This document shows, one piece after another, positions 46,111 to 57,314 of a stretch of 64,000 nucleotides of DNA. Source of the DNA: Mesotaenium endlicherianum (taxonomy: Eukaryota > Streptophyta > Zygnematophyceae > Zygnematales > Mesotaeniaceae). Position 1 is the stretch's first letter; every line of letters starts with the position of its first letter. The DNA lies in the NCBI GenBank assembly GCA_009602735.1, contig WELA01001776.1:62001-126000 (forward strand), given 5' to 3'. The notes under the pieces were generated by a model. The model had not been told where the DNA came from, ran no database searches, and saw nothing but the letters and a program-made list of their open reading frames with translations. The translations under genes and the position numbers were made by a program.

Positions 46111-47278
46111 GTGCGGGTCAAATTTGAAATAGGTCCACAAGTACGCCTGAAAATATGATTTGTTGCACCAGTATACATATTTGGAGCTGAAGACCTACGA
46201 TTACTCAGACTACTTTTTGACTGTCACTCTCGAAAATGTCATTGTCCCACTAGAGTGGCTACATTTTTCCCAATTGCCTTTTCTCCCCTCCGTCCCTTGT
46301 TCCATTCCCTTACAGTCATAAGTTCTTACCGAAGCGCATATTTGAGTGTTATTGAGAAGCTGAGAGAGATGGCATCTGTTGAGGTACTTCATATTGTACT
46401 TAATCAATGAGGAAGTATTTTGCATGCAACACATGTATAGATTGTGTAACAAACAGACCGATTGACTATTTTAAGGGACTTGTCTTTTGCGCATTGTCGA
46501 GATTGGAAGCATAAAACAATAATCATAACAAGAAAAAAACGTGGTTGCACACATATGCTTTACAATACAAGGGTTGGTGGGTTGGTTCAAGGGAGTACAT
46601 ATAGGCGCACACACTTGCAGACGTATGTGTGAGCGTCCTTTGAAATGCCAATGTGACGCAAAAAGAAAATTGTTGGCGCATTCGTGTGTTGTGGTCGTGA
46701 AATCTCGATGGTGCGTCGGCACATGAATATAAGCGTAATTGCCCAAAGATGGGTCCATGTATGCGCAGCCACTCTCTTACATGCTTAATATGTGACGATG
46801 TCGTAATTGACCCGCAGGTCATTAACGTGCGTGCCGTTTGACGCAAGCAAAATTCGATGCGCATCTCGTGTGACTACACTCCGCCATTGTTGTTCATTAT
46901 TCTACCATGAATATAAACTCCTTCATATTCAATTTTTATGTAAGTTACCGTGAGGTAATGCACGTGCACTGTTGGAAATGTACTTTGCCTGAAACACCTG
47001 CGACCGCCTCTTCACACGCCCATTGACTTAACCGACAGGTATTTGACCTCCGAACCCCGTTGACGGGTTCGGATTGATTTTGATAGGTTTGAAATAAGTC
47101 GTAGTGCTCAATATATTCGGCGAATGTGGAGTGGGGGTACGGTTTTCTGACACCACCCGTCGCATCCGCTCGTTTAATTGTCGGATTCGAGATTGGACGC
47201 GCGTCGAGGATACGTGCGGCACAGTACGCCACGAGCTGGATGTGGGCAGGAAGCTGGCAACTCCACGCCCGTCCTTGC

Positions 47279-47333
47279 AAATCGCGAAAAGAGCGATTTT
47301 CAGGTCTTCCAAATCGGGGCTTTCCCGATTTGG
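47279..47333. repeat. Two adjacent small inverted repeats
   Basis: First AAATCGC / GCGATTT (47279-47285 and 47293-47299), then CCAAATCGGG / CCCGATTTGG (47309-47318 and 47324-47333), both perfect with short loops. The function is unknown. Confidence 0.7.
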
Positions 47334-49229
47334 TAAAATGGTTATTGCGAGGATGGGTTGCGTATTAGGGCACCCCATTTTCATTATTCATCTTTCGAGC
47401 TGATGTATGGGTTAAAGTGGGTTAAAGAGTGATAATGCGCATAGGGCAGGAGTCGACGTTAAGCAAAATAGGTGTCCTTCGCAAGTGCATGCCTAAGCTT
47501 GGGGCCTAGTGACAATCTAATGATGATTCAATCTGGATTTGGAGCCACAAAATAGTACAGGGTACCGAGTGCGCATCGAGCTATTTTGGAAGGTCGCGAA
47601 AAAACTACGGACCACTGCCAACTGCTGCGGTACAAATCGTCTACGTGAGGAATTAGCGGACTCGAATTTATTCGTATCATATGTTCAAAACTTCTAGAAA
47701 ACACGAGAGCGACTGAATGTCGTGCGCGAACGCCGGAAGTTTGACTAGCAGAGAATGGTGCTGACCAGCAACGATGTGGATTGAACGGGATTCTGACCAC
47801 CGACGTAGCGCTAACTAACGAACCCAGCTACTGCATTTATGTAACCAGTCCTCGCGGTTTTCACTAGATGAGTATGGACCTTCATGTTCTTTCGGTGCTC
47901 GCTCCAATTTTATTGATACATACCCCCCCTTTTTTTCTTCTTTTTTAAAACTAGAGCTCACTTATCCTTATTTCTCCCAAAATTTTCTATTTCCATTTAA
48001 TTACTAAGGCGCTATAAGGTAACATGCTGCTTCCGAACTTTCTCGCCTATTTTTTGGTTGTTTGATGATTTGTCGCAGTGCAGTCAAGACTCGATGCCAG
48101 TCGAACAAATACAAAAGAACGCATCCTGCAGGTCAAGGACGACAACCAATGGCAAGAAAGGAGAGCTTTAATAAAGATACCTGACCGACATGAAGTCGTG
48201 CGCTCATGTGTGCTGAATCCTGACGGGAGTGCAATTTCCGAAGCAGTCGAATCTCGAGTCCTGCACATTCTTCATGCTCCTCCTGGCTAGACTTTCCTCT
48301 CCTTTCCCGTGCCACTGAAGTTGGTAGGCTTATTTGGAGGAGCGCGAAGGCTGTGCGATGTTGTGATCCATGGCCTTTTAGTTTTACGGTGCATATAGCA
48401 GGTGAACGCGTCAACCCTTGCTTCCATGTCCTCATGCACGTCGTCCACACATGTACTCGTAGAGGGGACTTGACGGCCCTTGCAATTCATGTTCATGTTA
48501 CCCCGTTTAGTCGTTTTTTTTCTCTATTTTGGGGCTCCAAGGATATCTCAGGATTGAGTAAACACGTTTATACAAACCTGCTGTGCCACCACTTATTTCA
48601 AATTTCTGGACGTGACATTGCTGAAATAGCCTTGTGTGGGAGAAATGGGTGATTATAATTGTTTATGTAGTCGTAGCGAAGTTGTGCACTTTGACATTTT
48701 AAACAAGCATATTTCAGGCTTTCCTTGCCCTTCCTGTTCTGTTGTCACTCCAACATCCACTCTGGAGCTTGGCATATTTGTGCGTGGAATTCTGACAACA
48801 AACACGCTTACTTCCCACTGCATTTGTACACCCATGAATGTGACGAGTTTTGTTCGTTCTACGATTTCAAAGACTGCATTCCGTGGCATGTTGTTTGTAC
48901 AAGAATGTCTACTTAGTTATGTGCCCATCCCTTCTTGCTGCTTCTCGGATCTTGGTGACTACCGCTGTGCCTTAGTAATTCTGCAATTTTATTCAATGAG
49001 GCCTAAAACCAGGCGTATCGGGCTCTTCTAACCAGTCGTGGAACACAAGTGAGGTGTCGTCTTGAAAACTTCCTGATGGGGACTTTGGTGTGGCTGAATG
49101 CAAGTATCTCTGTAACAGCCTATACGATATGAAATCATGTGACATCCTCTCTCACCACCTTTTTAGACACTTATTCATGATAATAGTGCCCTTTTCTGTG
49201 TACACCTGCAGACGCTTACAATGCATGTG

Positions 49230-49247
49230 CACCTGTGTGTGCAGGTG
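49230..49247. repeat. Small inverted repeat just before the start codon
   Basis: CACCTG-TGTGTG-CAGGTG, ending 10 bases before ATG 49258. It could form a short 5' UTR hairpin if transcribed, and it could equally be chance. Confidence 0.4.
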
Positions 49248-49257
49248 ATAAGCAATT

Positions 49258-52200
49258 ATGGCTTGTTTTGGAGGTGGAAAGAAGAAGCAGCATGTAATAG
49301 GTATGTAGTGCAATGCTGCTGTCTATGTGTATAGGTTGCACATGCTAGCTGTCTCCTCTGACTTCTTTCGATGGGGAAACAATGTCCTTTGTATGCATTA
49401 CAGCGTCATCTACTCTATTAAGAAGAAGATTGAGTAATGTACCTCCTAAAGCACAAAATCCTGCTGTGAGGTTCCAGCTTGTGCACACCTTGTTAGATGT
49501 ACATGCTACCTTTTTTGGAAATGTCTGCTGGATATGTTCCTATCCATGCTTGAAGTCCAGATACATAGACTCCTTTCCATATCATGACATTATTGAACTA
49601 CCGAACTATGTGCCACAACCCCTTTTTGTTTGTGAAGAACTCTGCCGTTTATAAATTGGGCTTGCTGCCTTCTTGTGAGTTTGTACCGTCCAGAATGACT
49701 TTTCCTGCCCCGTCTTGGAAGGTTGACTTATTTGAAGGTAACAAGGATCTTCCAATGCTGCACTTGTCACTTCAAAGACATACATTCTTATGACGTGTCT
49801 TGTTTTATTGGCAGATCCAAACCCTCAGCTAGAGAAAGATCTTGTTGCTGTGCGAGGGGAGAGGGACTCCTTGAAAGTAGAGATCGCAACTCTGAAGGCC
49901 AAGCTTCAGACTGCAGATGTTGCACAGCAGGAAAACGAGACTCTGAAGGCCTCTGAGAGAGCTTTGAATACACAAGTCCAAACATTAAATGCAAACAGAA
50001 GTGAGCAGGCAGCTAAAGTAAAAGAGCTGGTTGCTGAGTTGGATGCTGTCAAGGGAGAGTTATCGCAGGGACGCCAGAGCTTTCTGGAACTGCAGTCTGA
50101 GTTGGAAGCCAAGAAGAGGGATATATTGGAAACACAGGCTGAACTTGAAAAGTATAAGAATGAGCTTGCTCAGCATCATGACCGACTATTGGGGGTCAGC
50201 TCTGAGCTTGAAGGTAAGAGGCGTCAGCTGCTGGAGCATCAAGTGGAGCTTTCAAAGGCTGGAGCTGTAATCACACTGAACCAGAAGAAGACAAGTGCCA
50301 TCAGCGGAGAGCTTGAAGCCAAACGCAGGGAGCTTCTTGAGTACCAAGTCCAGCACAGTAAGCTTGCTAGCAAGCTTCAGTCTGTTGAGCTTATTAGTGT
50401 CAGCCATCAGGATCGTGCAATTAGTGCCATAGCTGAGCTCCAACAGGCACAAGCTGAGGTTGCGCGCCACAAAGATAGGAATGGTACTCCTGAAGGTTTT
50501 AAGAATGTTAAGCCTGACATGGTGGGGATCCAAGATCTCTCCATCAATCATCAGCTTGAAGCCGCCCTTGGGGAACTTGAGGCTGCACAAGGAGAGCTTG
50601 TTGATCATCAGAAGCGCTACAATGTTGTCTACGCTGAACTGGAGGCTAAGCGCAGGCAGGTCCTTGAGTACCAGGTCGAGTATTCTTCCCGTAGGGAAGA
50701 AGGAGGTGGGATAAAGAAGCGTCTTGATGTTGTCAGTGCTGAGCTTGAAGGGAAGCGTCGCCAGTTGCTAGAGTACCAGGTACAGCTATCTAGTGTCCAG
50801 GCTGAGCTTCAAGCGCGGGTTGGAGTCTTTGGAGGGGTACTGGCCCAGTTGGAAGGCAAGAGACGTGAAGTTTTGGAGTACCAGGTAGAGTTGTCCAGAA
50901 CAAAGGAGGAACTTGCCATCTATCAGAAGCGTTACTCTGCAGTAAATGGAGAACTGGAGGGCAAGAGGCGTCAAATGCTTGAACAGCAAATTGCCTTTTC
51001 TAAGGCTGGATCAGGAGAATCTCGCAGCATTGTTGCGCCTACTCTCTTGGCTGCTGCTGGTGGAGCAATGGTCGGCACTGCTGCCGGTTTGAGCACTTCT
51101 GAGGCTCATGTCGCAGATCAACAAAGTTCTGCTGCCATACATGCGCAAATGGAAGGGAAGAAGCGAGAAGTACTTGAACTTCAGGTGTGTCATCAGGCAT
51201 ACAGAGAGTAGGCATTGTCATGCGTGTGTGTTTTAGCAGATTGCCAGCAATTCCTGTTTACTATTGCAGAGGCCTGCAGGCCATGTCTTTGGACAAAAGT
51301 AAACCATGCTGGTCAGCACATTGTTTGTGAGTTAGCCTGCACCTGGCAAATGCTCTACAATTAAATGCCACCGGTCTTGTGTGGAGGCCATTGTCAGCTA
51401 TGAAGTCTCAAACTGTGGTAAATTCTCATGCTGTAGGTGGAGAATGCCAAATTGAGCACGGAGCTCACCTTGTGTCAGAAGAAACTTACTGCGGTAAGTT
51501 CTGAGTTGGAGGGTAAGCGTAGGGAGCTTCTGGAAGCACAGGTGGCATTTGAGAAGGCTTCAAAGGACACTACTGACAGACAGACTCGCTTGAACGCGAT
51601 ATATGCGGAGCTCGAGGGCAAAAGGCGCGAACTTCTTGAGCTTCAGGTCAGTATCACTACCCTGTAGTGGTGACTGCTTGGTGAAGGCACTGTCCACTTG
51701 ATGAATATAGTCAAGGTTAGCCGTATTGCAGGGGAGGATGTCGATACTACCATCTCTCCTTGTGAAGCCCATAACCTTCGCTCATACTGTACAGACGCGA
51801 GATCTATGTTCTTGTGGTGGCTTTGCTTCACGCATTCTGGTAACTAATATTTTCATGCTGGTGTATTGTAAAATCTCCTGCCGTTGTGAGTCACACTCTA
51901 GGCCGGTAGTAAGTTGCAGAGCACATCTCCTGATTATCGGAGTTTCATATCCAGATATATCCTCGTAGTCTTTTCTTGGATCTTCATGATGACGGGCTCT
52001 TACAACTCCCATCTTCTAAGACTGCTAGTCAGGTGAGGAATGAGCACGTCTTCAATGTTGGCCTTCAGGCATGCAGCTTAAGTACTCTTTATGTCAAACA
52101 CATAATTCTCACTCATTTGGTGCACCGACTTGGAGACTCCTAGCAGTTGCTAGACTTTGCATGTCGTCGGTAAGACTGCTGAAGGTGTGCGATGACAACT

Positions 52201-55200
52201 TGATATTATTTTGGTGCAGGTGGGAGCACGGGATGCATTGGGTACTGGCGTACCTCAGAAACAGGAGTTCGCAGTCTCTAAATCGACGTCAATGGTACGG
52301 CACAAATGCTGCAATAGCATCTGCTTTATAATGTTGTCGTCTTTCAGCCATCAGAGCATCTGTTTTCAACCATTTATATAGCAAGGCCTACACCTTCTAT
52401 AATATGTGCTATCTGGTAACCTTTTTAATATGCAGAACTGTAGGTTGCAAGTTAAATGCAGCTTCATAAAAATTAGCTGGACTCTTCTGTGTTACTTTCA
52501 TCTTATGATTAAGCAGGGGAAAACACAATTGGCGATCCCTTAGAACATTTAATATCTCCTGCAATGCACTCCAGTACACAAACCTAAAACACTTATTGGG
52601 TCTCGAGCTGCAGGAGAATGGTGTTGGGGCAAATGGGGACCTTCAGAGTCATGAAGTGTCTAAACTTCGTAAGCAACTTGAGGAGTACAATGACGAGAAT
52701 GTGGCACTTCAGCTGCGAATCAAAGTGCTGAATCAGGCTTTGGAGGCTGCTAAGGAGGGCATGATGGTGGGAAGCGACTCTGGGGTTCAGGAGAGGGCCT
52801 TCTCTATGCAGCCTGTCTCTAAGGCGTCAGTTGGAGGTGAAGTCATCCGCATTAACGCCACACCTGAGGGGTTGGAGGCTCCTGTTCAGACTGACGTGGA
52901 GGACAGCTTATCTGCTATAAAGGCTGACCTGGACTCGCCAGTTCGCGATGAGAAGGACATGAAGGTATGCATAATCTGCTTGTCTTTGGGGCACAGAGAG
53001 CAAGAGGTCATACTACCCTCTGCTCCTCTTTTGTGCCTAAGTGTCACTACCAGACTGGATGTCGTCCTGCCCTCCTGTGCTGTTCGCGTCGTGATCTAGC
53101 TGATCCTCTTGACCACTTGTCATTGTCTACCTCTAGTGCCCTGTGTGTTTGAGAGATTACGCCCTATGCCGCAAGAGGAGCATTCATATCATTTTCTTCA
53201 CTTTCCAGTTGATATGTTTGCATTTGCCAGTTCCGTACTCTAAAGAGAAAGCGATGAGCTTTCATTGTGCAGGCCAAACTTGGGGCAGCTAAGGAAGCTC
53301 TGGAGAGCCTCTGGCAATACAACACTGCCTTGAAGGAGGATGGAGAGGCCCAGAGGGCACGAGCCCTGGCTGCTGCAAGTGAGCTGGAAAACAAGCGTAG
53401 GGAGCTGCTGGAGCACCAAGTGGAGCTTTCAAATTCTCGTGCTGTAGTTACGGAGCGGCAGAGGAGCATTGCTGGTCTGGGCAACGAGGTCGAGGGCAAA
53501 CGCAGGGCTCTCTTGGAGCACCAGGTACTCGTGTTTACTTATACTCAAGGCTCGAGTGTTGCTCATCTCCTTGATCGACTCCCGCTTCTTGTGCAAGGTT
53601 GAATCCTAGATCAGACTGGATCTAGTAGATTTGCAGTCTGCGATGAGTTGTGCAACAGATGACTAGTTCATGTATGAGCTTGGTTGCCAAGCTTTAGGTG
53701 GTTGACTTGCCCACTACCCTTTTGATGTATGTGAAGTCGGGCTCAGATGAGGATACTGGAGAATCACTGCCTCTGAAGGGGGTCTGACAATGGCTAGTAT
53801 CATGCCTGCATTGCAGGTGAAAATTCAGGCGCTTGAGCAGAAGGTCGCAGGGCTTGAGAAGCTTCAGGCTGGAACTGCAAGTGAGCTGGAGGGTAAGCGC
53901 AGACAGCTCCTGGAGCACCAGGTGGAGCTGGGCCGTGTGCAGAGCGTGCTCACTGACAACCAGAAGAAGACCAGCAACATCAGTGCGGCGCTGGAGGCTA
54001 AGCAGAGGGAGCTTCTTGAGCACAAGGTCCAGCTGGCTTCTGGCCAGGCAGCACCTGCCTCCTCTGAGAGGTCCTTTGTCCTGCCAGCTGCTGCTGCTGC
54101 TGCTGCTGGTGGTGCCGGTCTCGGAGCTGTCGGTGCTGGTGCACTGGCTGCAGCGTCTGGCAACGCCGAAGGGGCGACACAATCCGAAGCTCGTGACGTG
54201 TCTGGCCTGTATGCCGAGCTGGAGGGCACGAGGAGAGCCTTGCTGGAGGCGCAGGTCGAGATTGAGAAGTACAAGGGTGCTCTTGGCCACCGCCAGGCTC
54301 TGCTGACAGGTGTCAGCTCCGAGCTCGAGGGCAAGAGGCGTGAACTCCTGGAGCACCAGGTGGAGATGTTCAAAACAAAGGAAGAGCTAATTGGCTATCA
54401 GAAGCGTTACACGGCTGTGAATGGTGAGCTGGAGGGCAAGCGGCGTGAGATGCTGGAGCAGCAGGTTGCCTTCTCCAAGGCTGGGCCAGGAGAGTCTCGC
54501 AGCTTTAGTACTCCTGAATTAGCTGCTGCTGCTGCTGCTGCTGCTGCTGGAGCTGGAGGAGCAGTTGCAGGTGCTGCCGCAATGGGCAGCAGTGATGGAA
54601 GTATCCAATCTGAGACCCGTGATGTGTCTGGCCTCTACAGCGAGCTGGAGGGCAAGAGGAGAACTCTCTTGGAGACGCAGGTTGAGCTGGAGAAGCACAA
54701 GAATATGCTTGGCCAGCGCGGGGCGCTACTGTCTGGTGTCAGTGCAGAACTCGAGGGCAAGAGACGACAGCTACTGGAATACCAGGTGGAGCTGGCCAAG
54801 ACGAAGGCAGAAGTGACTGCCTACCAGAAGCGGTACACGGCTGTGAATGGGGAGCTGGAGGGCAAGCGGCGTGAGATGCTGGAGCAGCAGGTTGCCTTCT
54901 CCAAGGCTGGGTCAGGAGAGTCTCGCAGCTTTAGTACTCCTGAATTGGCTGCTGCTGCTGCTGGGGCAGCCGCCGTGGGAGCTGCTGCCGGCGTAGCTGG
55001 TGCGGCTGGAACCGGCGTAGGTGCCGAGAACGAGCAGAACGAGGGCGCTGACGTGTCTGGGCTTATCAACGAGCTTGAAGGCAAGAGGCGCCAGCTACTT
55101 GAAGCCCAGGTCAGTTTTCAAACATGCCACTGTGCAGAGTTGTTGTGAAGCAGTCCATCTATACATAAGGGCTAAGCACGTCGACAAGGCAAGTACATGA

Positions 55201-57282
55201 CATACTTTTTCTCTTGTTATGGGACCATGTCGCCTCCGTCACCTTGAAGGGCTGAAAGTCTGCATTAATAGTGCTGTCAAATAACTCGAGATGGCCTCTC
55301 AGATGCTGAAATTATGCTCTCAATCTGCCTGATTTTGTAAGCAAGAACTATAGTGCATAGACTACGTTCTGACAGTGTGGCACTGGAGTTTGTGGCAGGT
55401 ACAAATCTCTGCCCTTCAGGGCGCGTTGAACCAATGCAAGGCGTCTCTCAGCCAGACCACTGCTGAACTAGAGGGCAAGCGACGTAACCTCCTTGAGCAC
55501 CAAGTTGAAGTGGCTAACGCCGCGCAGGAGATTCAGAAACGCCATACTCTATATATAGCAGCAGCCGGGGATGCTGAGGCAAAGCGCAGGCAGGTGCTGG
55601 AGCTTCAAGTGGAGCTGGCTAAGACACAGACTCAGGTCACTGTCTACCAGAAGCGCTTCAGTGCGGTTTACTCAGAGCTGGAGGGCAAGCGCCGGGAGCT
55701 GCTGGAGCACCAGGTGGAGCTGGGCCGCGCATCTCAGCAGCAATCGAGCTCTTCCTCCTCCAGATCGTTTGCTGCTCCTGCTGCTGGTGCTGCTGCTGCT
55801 GGTGCAGTTGCTGGTGCAGTTCTGGCGTCAGGGGACCAGGCATCACAGACAGATGGGCGAGACGTGTACGGCCTGTACAGTGAGCTGGAGGGCAAAAGGC
55901 GCCAGCTGCTTGAATCTCAGGTCCTTGCCACATCCATTGTCTTACTTCCTAATTTGCTGTAGGCGTACATGAAGTGCATTCGGGATAGCAACCCCTGCAG
56001 CTGGAACTCTTTGCTGTCGCTTGGACCACAGGTGTGTTACTGCAAGTTTGTGACACCACCCCTGTCATTTTCGGGGTGCATACAGTTAGTGTCATTGGTT
56101 GTGCTTGAAGATGAGTTTGGGGGCCCTGTGAGCTCTGTGATGAAGTCCTGAATGATGTCATGTGTGGAATGCTTCCTGCAGGTTGAGAATGCTTCCTTGG
56201 CAGCGGAGCTGACACAGTGCAAGAATGCACTGAGTGGGGTCAGTGCTGAGCTGGAAGGCAAAAGGCGCCTTCTTCTAGAGCACCAGGTTGAGCTTTCACG
56301 TCGTAGTGGTACTGCGGGTATTTCTTCCGCCAGGTCATTTGCACTGCCGGCTGCTGCTGCCGCCGCCGGTGGTGCCGCTGCTTCAGTCTCTCTTGCGGCA
56401 GCAAGTGCCGGAGAGCAGACAGAGAGGGTGGAGTCTCGTGATGTGTCGGGCCTGATCAGTGAGCTCGAGGGCAAGAGGCGCCAGCTCCTTGAAACCCAGG
56501 TCAGCCTCAAATTTCAGAGAGCCTACCCCCATTCCGTGGTCTTAATATGTGAAGCATTTGCAAAACTTATGCAATAAGCATGTGAGGCGTCCCCTCTTAA
56601 AAGTTTATGTGGGCCCTCCTAATGACCTTTGGAAGTAGGTGTTGAAGTAAGTTTGAGGGATGCCTCGACTCCTCTTGCATCAAGATAGCATATACTTTCT
56701 CTGCTTGATGACCATAGGGGATTATAATTTCCTCGTCATTCTCCCGTTTATTATTCATAGATACCAGCAGTTAGACCAGGCACACTGCTTGCTTCACTCT
56801 AAAGGTTGTAGTGAGCGTGGTCACGTACTACGCCTCCTTCTGAAGTGGAAGAGGGTCTTTGTTGCGAGTCTGTTGCCTAAACTTGGGGTGGGAAGCTGTT
56901 CTTGTAGGTACAACTTGAGGCTGTGACAAGCGAGTTGAAACAGTGCAAGGAGGTCCTCAACAAGAGTGGTGCGGACCTGGAGGGGAAGAGGCGCACTCTC
57001 CTTGAGCACCAGGTCGAGCTCTCCAGGGCAAGGAGTGAAGCAGACAAGCAACACAAGCTGTACCAGGCTGCTGCTGGGGATGCAGAGAGCAAGCGTAGAC
57101 AGCTCCTGGAGCACCAGGTGGAGCTGGGCCGTGTGCAGAGCGTGCTCACTGACAACCAGAAGAAGACCAGCAACATCGGTGCGGCACTGGAGGCTAAGCA
57201 GAGGGAGCTTCTTGAGCACAAGGTCCAGCTGGCTTCTGGCCAGGCAGCACCTGCCTCCTTTGAGAGGTCCTTTGCCCTGCCA

Positions 57283-57314
<32 letters not shown>

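Larger units (their letters stand above)
46111..49257. other. Intergenic region upstream of the coiled-coil gene
   Basis: No supported gene. Short open frames on both strands lack conserved blocks, codon bias or partners. It holds a T/C-rich tract (about 47925-47950) and a pair of adjacent hairpins at 47279-47333. It presumably contains the promoter and 5' UTR of the gene at 49258, but I cannot place a TATA box or start site with confidence. Confidence 0.6.

Noticed and set aside
46945-47384. Small minus-strand genes near 47 kb
   Set aside because: No conserved blocks, two competing overlapping frames, no clear start signal.
48078-48290. Small plus-strand gene upstream of the coiled-coil gene
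   Set aside because: Only about 70 codons, no recognisable motif, no splice partners.
49790-49814. Start of the coiled-coil gene at ATG 49790
   Set aside because: It lies just before a good acceptor (TTTATTGGCAG). The exon at 49258 joins in frame with a strong start context and an upstream in-frame stop.
53694-54373. Minus-strand open frames over exon 6 of the coiled-coil gene
   Set aside because: Antisense shadows caused by repetitive GCT and GAG codons; the same effect appears over exon 9.
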